Shown here: positions 32,703-41,019 of the stretch, piece after piece
Position numbering within the stretch: the first letter of the stretch is position 1
How the letters are laid out: each line of letters begins with the position of its first letter
Assembly: GCA_013694995.1 (NCBI GenBank)
Contig: JACDBH010000003.1
Location: 1-48,309 of the forward strand
Length of the DNA: 48,309 nucleotides
Source: Candidatus Saccharimonadota bacterium
Lineage (GTDB): Bacteria > Patescibacteriota > Saccharimonadia > Saccharimonadales > JACDBH01
Direction: 5' to 3'
The notes under the pieces: model-generated
Told to the model about the DNA's origin: nothing
Seen by the model: the letters and a program-made list of their open reading frames with translations, nothing else
Databases searched by the model: none
Program-made: the position numbers and the translations under genes

Positions 32703-33077
32703 ATGAGCGACATATTAGTACAAGAAAGAATCAATTATCTTCAAAAACATTATTCTGTGGATATCTTAGCGTCAATGCACCTAGGTTCTGCCTCAGAAAA
32801 AGCAAAAGGTCATGCGCAAAGAGTAAGAGAATTAGCTTTAAAAGCCGGTGGTCTGGTTAGTTTTTTTGTAGTAGGCGAATCATTTCATGAAGATCAGCAC
32901 AAAGCGTTTTGTGATGAAATGGAAATAGATAATAATCTTTTTGAAAGGCACTACCCAATATTGATTAGTACCGATCGGGTGACAGTCCTACACCGTATGC
33001 CTCAGCTTCATGATGAGTCAGAAACTATATACGGCGTGCATTATTATGTGGAGCATATTTTATTTGACAGGGATTAA
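32703..33077 (+). CDS. unknown 124-residue soluble protein under attenuator control
   Basis: The protein is soluble, mixed alpha/beta and rich in His, Glu and Asp (GESFHEDQHKAF, HYYVEHILF). It has no recognised motif. The ATG overlaps the stop of a 5-codon mini-ORF (32689-32706) and has no good SD. It is the only gene downstream of the plus-strand attenuator. Its stop overlaps that of the convergent Tmk-ThyX gene by 4 nt (TTAA). Confidence 0.6.
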   Translation: MSDILVQERINYLQKHYSVDILASMHLGSASEKAKGHAQRVRELALKAGGLVSFFVVGESFHEDQHKAFCDEMEIDNNLFERHYPILISTDRVTVLHRMPQLHDESETIYGVHYYVEHILFDRD

Positions 33078-35389
33078 GACAGTTGACTAAGTTTGAACTG
33101 CGTGTAACGTTCGGCCGCTAGGCGGGTTAGCTCCTCGTCTTCGCCTTTGTTTACAAATTTCATGGCTGTAGCAAGCATAGGATGGGCTTCAGCCAGCCTA
33201 TCATGCATCTCTTGTACCAATTTACGATAACCTGGATGCCCTTGAGGACTGGTGCGTAGCTCGTGTAAATGGAAAGCTTCGCGGGCATTATATATAACCT
33301 TCCAGCGCATACGGTGCCCTAAAAGAGTGGCATATTGGGCTTCAAGTTCACAACCTTCAGACTGCATAAAGCTGTATAGCTCGGCGCTTTTATCAAAGCA
33401 TTTCTCGAATAGCTCACTTAAACCCGCCTGTTCTACAAGTTCTGGAATATCAAACCCATAACGGGGTGTCAAGAGCTGCCATTCCATAGCATCCACCATT
33501 CTATGCCTTTGTAAATCCCGAAAAATACCGTAATCACACATCAAATCCCACGAATAATGAGCGGCTTCTAAAGCCCTACCCGGCTTATGTCGTCGGTTCA
33601 ATCGCTCACCAATATAGGTATTGAAAGCATCAAGTTTTTGTTCGTAGTTCCAGCTATTTATTTCTTTTTTTAAGTAATCTAAACTTACGGCGGAGTGTTC
33701 ATATAACATATGTGGTAACAGGTCGAGCTCATTGCGCGGCCAGTAGTCCACTAACTGCACATCGTTATCCATTATTCCTGACGACTGAGGTAATGTTTTT
33801 TCAACCATTTCTTGGACGGCCTTAAATGTGTTAGCGCGATAAGCAATTGTCGCCCCGCCTCTATCTGGCTTATCAGCCCGTTCTAAGAATGTCGGGATAA
33901 TCTTACGGGCTTCTTGCAGCATAGACTCTCCGGTTGTTCTTGCTTCCGGCAGCTCGTCGCTCATAAGATGCATAATTAGATTCTCGAGTGCCTGCCCTGA
34001 AGCGTAAATGCCGACCGTGGATCGAGTTGAAACAGGCAATACTGCTCTAATTGCGTCGCAGGCCTGGGCGCGGGTCGCACCATTAAAAGCAGCATCGCGC
34101 TCCTTTTCTGGCACGTTACTACGATCACGTACATAATCGCTCAATTTGTGCACCATATCAGAATAAATATCAAAAATTTCATCCATCGTTTTTAAGTAAG
34201 TAATCTTTACTTTTTTTGATAAATTCACGGGCACGTGATAACGGTAATGTCCTTCAATGTCCTTCTGGTCAAAATATATATAACGCGTAGACTGTTCAAG
34301 ATATGATGCTAGCCTTCCCCATTCAAGTTTTTTAGTTAGGAGATTGCTAGCGTTCTCAACTACAACATGTAATCCGACTAATTGTTGGACAGAATCATCA
34401 CCGTAGGCTGTTATGACCCGGCTTAAAAGCTTCTCATCCTTACCTAGGCTGGCAGCAAATTCATCTAGAAGTGTTATGCGCATATCGTCGCCGCGGCGTG
34501 AAAGGCGGGCCATTGCGGCAGCAATTGTGGTAGTACTTAACTTATCTGTAAAAGCATATACATCTCCGTCAGTTGATGTAACGGCGTCTGCCAAAAAAGC
34601 CTTACCATCCTCGGTAACGGAATAATTATTATTCTTATCTTTAGTTACATAACTAATTTCTTCCCCGTTTTCCAGCCGTTGCTTTTTATCTTCAATAACT
34701 TCCTTTATAGAAGTAGCTGGGGCTGTCAGGCTGACTTTTGATGCCGCTGCTGCCACTGGCCCACCTGGCGATATTTGTCCATGTAGAGTCTTCCAAATTG
34801 CCTCTGAAACCTTATCGGCTGCGTTACTAGCAAATATAACTGGGTAACCACGTTGTTTGGCTTCCCATAAGTAGCCAGCACGTACTCGCTCCAAAAAACT
34901 TATGTCTAGGTTATCAAATCGTTCACCGGCACTGCGGCCTATGGCTCTTTGGTGCAATACTGATGCCGGTGCATCTAATACTATTGTCATATCTGGCTGC
35001 ATATCGGAGACCGCAAACGCAATTATGCTATTAATGGTTTCATAATCAGGCACATCACCGCGGCCATAGTATTGGATGGCAAGAGTGGTAAGGAAATTGC
35101 GATCACAAAGACATATAACACCTTGATCACGAGCCTTTCTAATAACTTCAAGCGATTGACTGCGTGCGGCGTTATAAAGTAAAACTTCGGTCCGGGTGTT
35201 CATAGGATAGCGCGGATCCTGAGTCAGCATGCGTATAGCACGGGCAGTTAAATCACTTTGTGAATCAGGTTCGCGGAATAAACGGACTGGGTAACCGGCG
35301 ACTTCTAGGCGGTGTGCAAGAATTTCTAATTGCGTGGTTTTGCCAACACCCTCCGGCCCCTCTAGTACTATGTAGCGTCCCCTATTCAT
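33074..35389 (-). CDS. fusion of thymidylate kinase with two ThyX-like domains
   Basis: Residues 1-205 are a thymidylate kinase with P-loop GPEGVGKTTQ and the DRNF motif. A Ser/Ala/Pro linker leads to two ThyX-like domains, about 265-500 and 500-771. The first keeps ASYLEQSTRY, the second half of the ThyX signature RHRxxSxNxxSxRY, but has lost RHR. The second keeps QRHR but not the Ser pattern. Together they could form one composite flavin-dependent thymidylate synthase site. The fusion joins dUMP to dTMP and dTMP to dTDP steps. dcd, which feeds dUTP, overlaps its start by 8 nt. Confidence 0.85.
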   Translation of the reverse strand: MNRGRYIVLEGPEGVGKTTQLEILAHRLEVAGYPVRLFREPDSQSDLTARAIRMLTQDPRYPMNTRTEVLLYNAARSQSLEVIRKARDQGVICLCDRNFLTTLAIQYYGRGDVPDYETINSIIAFAVSDMQPDMTIVLDAPASVLHQRAIGRSAGERFDNLDISFLERVRAGYLWEAKQRGYPVIFASNAADKVSEAIWKTLHGQISPGGPVAAAASKVSLTAPATSIKEVIEDKKQRLENGEEISYVTKDKNNNYSVTEDGKAFLADAVTSTDGDVYAFTDKLSTTTIAAAMARLSRRGDDMRITLLDEFAASLGKDEKLLSRVITAYGDDSVQQLVGLHVVVENASNLLTKKLEWGRLASYLEQSTRYIYFDQKDIEGHYRYHVPVNLSKKVKITYLKTMDEIFDIYSDMVHKLSDYVRDRSNVPEKERDAAFNGATRAQACDAIRAVLPVSTRSTVGIYASGQALENLIMHLMSDELPEARTTGESMLQEARKIIPTFLERADKPDRGGATIAYRANTFKAVQEMVEKTLPQSSGIMDNDVQLVDYWPRNELDLLPHMLYEHSAVSLDYLKKEINSWNYEQKLDAFNTYIGERLNRRHKPGRALEAAHYSWDLMCDYGIFRDLQRHRMVDAMEWQLLTPRYGFDIPELVEQAGLSELFEKCFDKSAELYSFMQSEGCELEAQYATLLGHRMRWKVIYNAREAFHLHELRTSPQGHPGYRKLVQEMHDRLAEAHPMLATAMKFVNKGEDEELTRLAAERYTQFKLSQLS

Positions 35390-36095
35390 AGCTTAGGCCT
35401 TTAATTTTAGTCGGTAGGCTTCGTTGATCGCGGTAAGCTTTAGGTAGCATTTGCGCAGGTGACCATGTAGCAATAATAGTTTTAAGATCTGTTCCTGATT
35501 GGTACTTGCCGCTAAAACCATCATTACGACCTTTGCCATAGTTGCCATCTACTTCACCTGTCGTATGGAATACAGCTTGGGCAATACGTTCCCCGACAGG
35601 CAGCACAATTGTCTCGCGCTGATTAAGATTGAATATCTCAAGAGTTAAACGATTGATGTAACCCGGGTCTACCCAACCCGCATCAAAACAGACAGCTACG
35701 CCATTTCGTCCCCAACTCGAGCGGCTTTTAAGTTCATAAGCGCCTGGTGGTTTAATGCCAAAAAACTCATGAGTGTGAGCTAGGATTCGCTCGCCGGGTT
35801 TGAGGGCAATGACTGGATGATCGTCCGGTATATTTTTAAGTGGTTTAATGCCGTTCAAATCACACCAAGATTTATGAGGCATGGCTTCGTATGGGCCGTC
35901 AAAGTAGCGTTCGACATCTTCACGGTCAAAAGGATTGTATAAATTACGTTCATTGGTGCGCTCTACCCGGTAAAAATAGTATCCCAACGTCACATCCAAG
36001 GAGGCGTGGCTAATATGTCTTTCATCAAACGGCGTGCATACAATATGCCCGTCTTTTATAGCCTGGCGTATCTGAATATTACTATATACTCCCAC
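35382..36095 (-). CDS. dcd: dCTP deaminase (DCD/DUT family)
   Basis: The protein of about 237 residues has the family core: ELKSRSSWGRNGV, VDPGYINRLTLEIFN with the catalytic Glu, and LPVGERIAQAVF. It converts dCTP to dUTP, and some members also hydrolyse dUTP to dUMP. GTG 36095 is chosen because GAGGTG lies 5 nt upstream, although GTG 36107 is in frame. A segment of about 40 residues (50-90) is longer than in the E. coli enzyme. The stop overlaps the start of the Tmk-ThyX fusion, so the thymidylate pathway is one unit. Confidence 0.9.
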   Translation of the reverse strand: MGVYSNIQIRQAIKDGHIVCTPFDERHISHASLDVTLGYYFYRVERTNERNLYNPFDREDVERYFDGPYEAMPHKSWCDLNGIKPLKNIPDDHPVIALKPGERILAHTHEFFGIKPPGAYELKSRSSWGRNGVAVCFDAGWVDPGYINRLTLEIFNLNQRETIVLPVGERIAQAVFHTTGEVDGNYGKGRNDGFSGKYQSGTDLKTIIATWSPAQMLPKAYRDQRSLPTKIKGLSYE

Positions 36096-36256
36096 GCAAC
36101 ACCTCACTTATTTCCTACATAGTGTACGGGTTGTCAAATAGCTTACGCAAGTAAACATTCAAGTAGTTTTTACAGCACATCGTGTACTTCGACAAACTGT
36201 CTTACGGCGAGCCTGGGCACCTCGGCCTGCAGGTCATTAGCATAAGCATAAGGGTG

Positions 36257-36285
36257 TTGACTTATAAGCATAAGTATGCTATAAT
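36257..36285 (+). promoter_or_regulatory. consensus promoter at leaderless distance
   Basis: TTGACT (36257-36262) and TATAAT (36280-36285) are 17 nt apart, and 6 nt separate TATAAT from ATG 36292. The spacer contains AGCATA-AG-TATGCT, and AGCATAAG recurs upstream (about 36238-36253), so a repressor could bind here. Confidence 0.72.
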
Positions 36286-36291
36286 GAAATG

Positions 36292-36510
36292 ATGAACTTA
36301 GATTATGAACTATTGATGCCGGAAAATATGGCACAGCTACCTGAGGCCACAATACTAACCGATACAGTAGCCATCACTGACGAGCCGACTAAGAACGAGC
36401 CTACTAAGCCAGAAGAAGAGAGCGCTTATATGGTACAAGGATTTATAGTTATAGGTGGTATTGCCGCCATGCATTGGTTAAAAAATAGGCCCGGCAAAAC
36501 TAAGGAATAA
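36292..36510 (+). CDS. small single-pass membrane protein
   Basis: ATG 36292 is preferred to ATG 36289 because it has the 6-nt leaderless spacing. The 72-residue protein has an acidic, Pro/Thr-rich N-terminal half (about 1-45), one membrane helix (YMVQGFIVIGGIAAMHWL) and a basic tail. It would insert with the acidic part on one side and the basic tail in the cytoplasm. No family is recognised. Confidence 0.6.
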   Translation: MNLDYELLMPENMAQLPEATILTDTVAITDEPTKNEPTKPEEESAYMVQGFIVIGGIAAMHWLKNRPGKTKE

Positions 36511-36520
36511 ACCCTAAATC

Positions 36521-36568
36521 GCTCCAAATAAATAACCCCTACGATATACGGGGTTATTTATTTGGAGC
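36521..36568. terminator. 19-bp bidirectional terminator between convergent genes
   Basis: The arms 36521-36539 and 36550-36568 are perfectly complementary with a 10-nt loop. It lies between the stops of the small membrane protein (+) and rplA (-) and serves both strands. Flanking AT-rich sequence gives U-rich tails. Confidence 0.82.
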
Positions 36569-36575
36569 TTATTAA

Positions 36576-37562
36576 TTAAAGTTCGCTGATTAGTACCCTA
36601 ATTCCAGGGCCCATAGTCGTTGTGACGGTAATTGTTTTTACGTAGTTACCCTTGATACTGGACGGCTTGTTGGACTTAATCGATGCGAACACGGCCTGAG
36701 TATTTTCATTTAATTTATCGGCACCAAAGCTGACTTTGCCAACACCTAAATGGACAATGCCGGTGGAATCAACGCGATATTCAACCCTGCCCGCCTTAGA
36801 TTGTTGAACTGCTTTAACTACATCTGGGGTTACGGTCCCACTTTTCGGATTAGGCATAAGGCCTTTGGGACCTAAGATACGAGCAAACTTACCGAGCTTA
36901 GCCATCAAGGCCGGGGTAGCTATAAGGATATCGAAGTCAATTTTGCCTTTTTCTATTTCTTTCAAAAGTTCTTCGTGTCCAGCTATATCAGCACCGGCTT
37001 TTTTAGCCGCTGCAGCGTCATCGGCTTCAGCCAATACGGCCACCCGGACGGTTTTGCCTGTGCCGTTAGGTAAGACTAAATTATCGCGGACATTCTGGTC
37101 GGCCTGCCTTGGGTCAACACCCAGGTTGATATGTAGTTCTACTGTAGAATCAAATTTTGTAGTTGCAGTTTTAATCGCAAGTTCAAGTGCTTCCTTAATG
37201 CCATACTGCTTATCTTTTTCAATTAGTTTAGCTGCCGCACGGAATTTTTTACCAGCCCGCTCCTCATGCGTACGGGTCGGAGCTTTAACCGGCTTTTTGG
37301 CCTCAACAGTCTGAGCTTCGGTTTTAGTTGCTTTGCGGGCTTCTTTAGCTTGTAATTCCTCAGCTTCTTTTATTGCTTTGGGGCTATGCTTGCCTGCCTT
37401 GGTTGTTGTCTTTTTTGGTGCTTCTGTTACTTCTTGTCCTTGCTGATTTGCTTCAGTCGGAGTCGCAATACTTTCTTGAATAATCCCATCTTTTTTCTCC
37501 TCAACTTTTTTTACTTTAGATTTTTTACTTGCTGTTTTCACAGGCTTCTTAACTTCTGCCAT
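36576..37562 (-). CDS. rplA: ribosomal protein uL1 with long basic/acidic N-terminal extension
   Basis: ATG 37562 is chosen because AAAGGA lies 8 nt upstream. The C-terminal 225 residues are standard uL1, including ATPALMAKLGKFARILGPKGLMPNPK. The first 100 residues are Lys, Glu, Ala and Thr rich and disordered-looking, an addition not seen in E. coli L1. uL1 forms the L1 stalk near the E site and is often a translational repressor of rplK-rplA. The tail may bind RNA or a partner. Confidence 0.95.
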   Translation of the reverse strand: MAEVKKPVKTASKKSKVKKVEEKKDGIIQESIATPTEANQQGQEVTEAPKKTTTKAGKHSPKAIKEAEELQAKEARKATKTEAQTVEAKKPVKAPTRTHEERAGKKFRAAAKLIEKDKQYGIKEALELAIKTATTKFDSTVELHINLGVDPRQADQNVRDNLVLPNGTGKTVRVAVLAEADDAAAAKKAGADIAGHEELLKEIEKGKIDFDILIATPALMAKLGKFARILGPKGLMPNPKSGTVTPDVVKAVQQSKAGRVEYRVDSTGIVHLGVGKVSFGADKLNENTQAVFASIKSNKPSSIKGNYVKTITVTTTMGPGIRVLISEL

Positions 37563-37661
37563 TTTCTTCATCCTTTCGTGGTGCAAGCGTCTTAAATTCA
37601 GCGGACTCCCACAAATTATACTAATAAGTAAATTATATAAAAATACAGAGGTAAAAGCAAC

Positions 37662-37959
37662 TTATTTGCCGTCGCCTAGCCGATCTATATGAAGCGCGTT
37701 AACGATTAATTGGCCAAAAGCATTTTGATGCAGTTCGTCACTTGCTAGACTTTTTTCCATTTCATAATGCAAATCATCGTAGCCTATTACTAGTGTTCCA
37801 TGTCTTTGTAGTTCAATTTCCCAGCCCTCTAAGGACTTTTGAATTAAAAACTTTGCTTCTGTACTGTTAGGATTATCCTCAGCCTTTTTTAAAAGTAGTC
37901 CTGCAGCCCGCCCATTCGATATAATGTTTTTCTTCCGGCCTAGGATTTTTAATTACCAT
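37662..37959 (-). pseudogene. small gene with a single frameshift, between rplK and rplA
   Basis: ATG 37959 has AGGA 8 nt upstream. The first frame encodes PRPEEKHYIEWAG and stops 26 codons in. The +1 frame continues as RAAGLLLKKAEDN through to LIVNALHIDRLGDGK and a TAA at 37662. The total of 298 nt is one more than a multiple of three. The joint lies around GGGCGGGC near 37910. It is a real frameshift, a recoding site or a sequence error. The joined protein of about 99 residues has no recognised family. Confidence 0.55.
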
Positions 37960-37985
37960 GTGCTTTTCCTGACCGCTGTAGCCGC

Positions 37986-38261
37986 TCACTGTTCAACCTC
38001 TGACATTTGTGTATCAGTTTTCAAGATCCGTTCGTAGTGATCTGCAGTTATAAACCCCCAAGGGATTACCGGTTGATCGCTAATATAATTTTCACTAATC
38101 TCAGCGGGCGGTTCCCAACCTGTAATTTCTAGAAGGTCTTTTAACGCCTTAACTCGTCTGTCGTTAATAGTCTCTCTTACTTTTGCCGAGTGAGGCAGAT
38201 CACCGCTTATCGGTTGTTTAGAAAACATTTTCCATAGTTCCGGGTGTGAGTGAGTTGCCAT
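37986..38261 (-). CDS. unknown 91-residue protein coupled to rplK
   Basis: ATG 38261 lies 4 nt after the rplK stop, and TAGG before it could serve as a weak ribosome site. The protein is hydrophilic with SHPELWKMFSKQ, then AKVRETINDRRVKALKDLLE (a helix) and a conserved-looking end DQPVIPWGFITADHYERIL. No known family is recognised. Its place between rplK and rplA, which are normally adjacent, suggests a link to translation. Confidence 0.65.
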   Translation of the reverse strand: MATHSHPELWKMFSKQPISGDLPHSAKVRETINDRRVKALKDLLEITGWEPPAEISENYISDQPVIPWGFITADHYERILKTDTQMSEVEQ

Positions 38262-38265
38262 TGGC

Positions 38266-38697
38266 CTACTCAATTTCCACGCCCATCGAACGGGCGGTAC
38301 CGGCAACCATTTTCTTAACTGATTCGAGACTTTCGGCATTCATGTCAATCATTTTAGCTTCGGCAATTTCCGTTAGCTGGGTATGGCTGAGTTTTTTACC
38401 AATTTTTTCCTTATTTGGCACACCAGAACCCTTGTCAATCTTTAGTGAGGCACGTATAAGGTCGTCTGTTGGCGTGCCTACAAATCGCCATTTCATAGTT
38501 TTATCTTCAAATATAGTAATATGAACAGTCAGGTTTTGACCCATCTTATCCTTGGTTGCGTCGTTGAATGGTCCAATAAAGTCCATCATGTTGACGCCGT
38601 ATTGTCCAAGAGTGCTACCAACTGGCGGTGCCGCTGAAGCTTGTCCACCCCTTATCTTCATTTTCAAATTTGCTCTGATCTTTTTGGCTTCCGCCAT
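38266..38697 (-). CDS. rplK: ribosomal protein uL11
   Basis: The 143-residue protein matches uL11 from end to end: LKMKIRGGQASAAPPVGSTL, a proline-rich N-domain, and the C-terminal MNAESLESVKKMVAGTARSMG. It binds the GTPase-associated region of 23S rRNA. It is preceded by an AAGGAAA site and its own promoter. Confidence 0.97.
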   Translation of the reverse strand: MAEAKKIRANLKMKIRGGQASAAPPVGSTLGQYGVNMMDFIGPFNDATKDKMGQNLTVHITIFEDKTMKWRFVGTPTDDLIRASLKIDKGSGVPNKEKIGKKLSHTQLTEIAEAKMIDMNAESLESVKKMVAGTARSMGVEIE

Positions 38698-38767
38698 AGT
38701 ATTTCCTTTTATTAAATGGGAGGTTTAGAAGCTTCTCCCGGCCGTAACATTGCGTAACTAAGGTCAG

Positions 38768-38796
38768 ATTATACTATAGTTTACCCCTGTTGTCTA
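38768..38796 (-). promoter_or_regulatory. rplK promoter
   Basis: TAGACA (38796-38791) and TATAAT (38773-38768) are separated by 17 nt, giving a leader of about 65 nt. The leader includes a small GGGAG/CTCCC hairpin. Confidence 0.55.
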
Positions 38797-38819
38797 TAGT
38801 AAGTTAGTATAGACTAAAA

Positions 38820-39863
38820 CTATCGAAACTCAGCCAATAAAGTCGCAGACTCGGGATTATCTTTAAGTCTCTTGAGGGCGCTATTAATACGCCGACGAGC
38901 TGCCTCACCGGTAGCATTTATGTCTTTGCCAATTTCCTTTAAGGTTTTAGGCTTATTGCCATTTAAACCAAACCGGCTCTCTATGAGAGCTCGATCTTGA
39001 CTGCTCAGTGTTGAAAGTAGTTTATCAAATAGCTCTAAATTTTCTACCGCTATTAAAGTATCTTCGGGACTCATGTCTTTAGAAGCAATTACGTCCTCCA
39101 ACGAGGCCTCAGGAAAATCAGCATTAATGGGTTTGTTAAGGGAAACTGGGTTGGCTAATCTGTACAACTGCGCCTGTGCTGGGTTAAGGGCGTTACTATC
39201 GTTACCAGCTTCTCTGAGAGCCGCTCGTATATTCGAACTTACTTCGCTTGGAAGATGTATAGTGGGAGAGTTGTCAATTGCTCTACCGATACTTTGGCGG
39301 ATCCAAAATGTAGCATAAGTCGAGAATTTAAAACCTCGTTTCCAATCGAATTTTTCCACAGCACGTTTCAGACCAATATTACCCGCACTTATATAATCCA
39401 TAACATCCGTTGTGGGTTTTTCAGGATAGTTTTTGGCAATACTTACTACCAGGCGCAAGTTTGCCAATATAAATTCTTGTTTTGCCTGGACAGCCTCTTT
39501 AAGTACAGACTCATACTTTAATGGATCTTCGCCCTCAGCGATCCTGGAACTGGCTTCTTGTCCGGCATGCACTTTCTTAGATAGTTCAGTTTCTTTCTCA
39601 GTATTTATTAAGGGAATTTTTCCGATATCATTTAGGTACAAACCAATTGATTCCTGTAATTTTGAGCTGCTGCGCCTGGTCCTTTTAATATTTTCAGCCC
39701 TTTGCAATGATATATCTCTTACTGGTAGGACAACTGGTTGCTCTGCAGGCTCCATAAAAGTGTCATTTACTATTTCCACCTCGATTCCGACTAGACTGAG
39801 CAGAGACTGCTTAGTTTGCTCGATTATTTCCGGTTCGCTTATGACCTCTTGATTGGCAGACAC
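38820..39863 (-). CDS. divergent sigma-70 family factor
   Basis: The 347-residue protein has region 1.2 (LYLNDIGKIPL), region 2 (NLRLVVSIAKNY, GNIGLKRAVEKFDWKRGFKFSTYATFWIRQSIGRAI), a shortened region 3 and region 4 (SRFGLNGNKPKTLKEIG). In region 4.2 the usual RERVRQIE of the recognition helix is replaced by GEAARRRIN, and region 2.1-2.2 carries an altered loop PEKPTTDVMDY. It therefore probably reads a different -35 element from the housekeeping factor. The N-terminal 70 residues are unrelated to known sigma factors. The gene sits alone between nusG and rplK. Confidence 0.88.
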   Translation of the reverse strand: MSANQEVISEPEIIEQTKQSLLSLVGIEVEIVNDTFMEPAEQPVVLPVRDISLQRAENIKRTRRSSSKLQESIGLYLNDIGKIPLINTEKETELSKKVHAGQEASSRIAEGEDPLKYESVLKEAVQAKQEFILANLRLVVSIAKNYPEKPTTDVMDYISAGNIGLKRAVEKFDWKRGFKFSTYATFWIRQSIGRAIDNSPTIHLPSEVSSNIRAALREAGNDSNALNPAQAQLYRLANPVSLNKPINADFPEASLEDVIASKDMSPEDTLIAVENLELFDKLLSTLSSQDRALIESRFGLNGNKPKTLKEIGKDINATGEAARRRINSALKRLKDNPESATLLAEFR

Positions 39864-39935
39864 TATTAAACTCCTTCTACATTCTCAGATTACATAGTCA
39901 GTAGAGCAATGACAAGCCTGTAGCTTTTATAAAAA

Positions 39936-40478
39936 TTAGGTCTTTTTGACCTGCAGGCTGTCGAGTTCTACTGGGGTTTCACGGCCAAACATATTAACCA
40001 ACACCTTGAGCTTACCTTTTTGAACGTCAATTTCGTTTATCGCCCCGTCAAAGCCCTTGAATGGACCATCGGTGATATTAACAACATCGCCAAGAGAGTA
40101 ATCAATCTTGTGCTTTGGCTCATCCCTGCCCATCCGCTTCATAATCTTTTCAATCTCATCCCCTTCTACAGGAGTGGGTTCGGTGCCGGTACCGACAAAA
40201 CCGGTAACACTTGGTGTATTGCGGACAATGTACCATGCATCTTCGCTTAGTTTCATCTGTACCAACACATAACCTTGGAATATACGCTTTTCGACTACTT
40301 TGCGTTTGCCATTCTTGATTTCAATCATTTTTTCTTTTGGAACTAGAACCTGGAAAATCTTATCTTTCATATCCAAGCTTTCGGCACGCTGACGAATACT
40401 TACAGCGACCTTTTCTTCATAACCGCTATAGGTATGAATGGCATACCACTGTTTTGAGGTGTCGTAACGTTTGTTCAT
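39936..40478 (-). CDS. nusG: transcription termination/antitermination factor NusG
   Basis: The 180-residue protein has the NGN domain (WYAIHTYSGYEEKVAVSI, FQGYVLV, NTPSVTGFVG) and a KOW domain (GDVVNITDGPFKGFDGAI). NusG binds RNA polymerase and couples it to ribosomes or Rho. That coupling matters for the leader attenuators in this cluster. Its ATG overlaps the secE stop as ATGA. Confidence 0.97.
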   Translation of the reverse strand: MNKRYDTSKQWYAIHTYSGYEEKVAVSIRQRAESLDMKDKIFQVLVPKEKMIEIKNGKRKVVEKRIFQGYVLVQMKLSEDAWYIVRNTPSVTGFVGTGTEPTPVEGDEIEKIMKRMGRDEPKHKIDYSLGDVVNITDGPFKGFDGAINEIDVQKGKLKVLVNMFGRETPVELDSLQVKKT

Positions 40479-40879
40479 GATCGGAATACTATCCTTCGTA
40501 TTACTTTATCTAACACATAGTCGGTACCAGCTGCCAGGGTGCCAAACATAACTGCAAAAATCAACACAGCTAGCGTTAGCTTCCAGGTGTCCCGTCGGCT
40601 TGGCCAGGCAACTTGCCGGACTTCTTTATAGGCATTGCGGAAATATTTAGGCCATAGGATAAGACCTAAGATCCGTGTTATAAAACGTACCGGACGCAAT
40701 CTGAATGGCCACGAAATTATCCGTGCTGGCCTGCGTAGTGGCTTTATAGCGGCACTGGCTACTCGTCGGATATGCCGGCGCGGCGTTTTGACCGACTTGG
40801 CCTCAGCCTTGGCAGTCGCTTTCTCACTACGCTGTCTTACTGTCTCTGTCTTGCGAACCCTTGGTTTATGTACTGCCAC
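40475..40879 (-). CDS. secE: preprotein translocase subunit SecE with N-terminal extension
   Basis: The C-terminal 60 residues are SecE: amphipathic KEVRQVAWPSRRDTWKL and one membrane helix. The first 70 residues are Arg/Lys rich, as in single-helix SecE proteins with a cytoplasmic extension. It is an essential partner of SecY. The start is GTG 40879, with GGGGA about 10 nt upstream. The gene overlaps nusG, the standard pair. Confidence 0.93.
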   Translation of the reverse strand: MAVHKPRVRKTETVRQRSEKATAKAEAKSVKTPRRHIRRVASAAIKPLRRPARIISWPFRLRPVRFITRILGLILWPKYFRNAYKEVRQVAWPSRRDTWKLTLAVLIFAVMFGTLAAGTDYVLDKVIRRIVFRS

Positions 40880-40902
40880 CTAATATTGTCCCCTTTGTAA
40901 TC

Positions 40903-40966
40903 AAAAAGCCTACCATTACAGTAGGCCGTCACCTGTCAATATAGCGCCGAGTTCTTTACTTGTCAA
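40903..40966 (-). promoter_or_regulatory. secE promoter and leader hairpin with U-run
   Basis: TTGACA (40966-40961) and TATATT (40943-40938) are 17 nt apart on the minus strand. The transcript starts near 40931 and runs at once into a hairpin (GCCTAC 40926-40921 with GTAGGC 40913-40908) followed by five U (40907-40903). It may act as a 5' attenuator. Confidence 0.6.
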
Positions 40967-41019
40967 TATTTGACGATTACATTCCTAACCATAAGCACGA
41001 AGGTGCTATAGTAATACCC

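Noticed and set aside
37880-37915. Programmed -1 frameshift at the T-rich/A-rich run TTTTAAAAAA
   Set aside because: A -1 slip would give the wrong frame; the second part of the gene is in the +1 frame.
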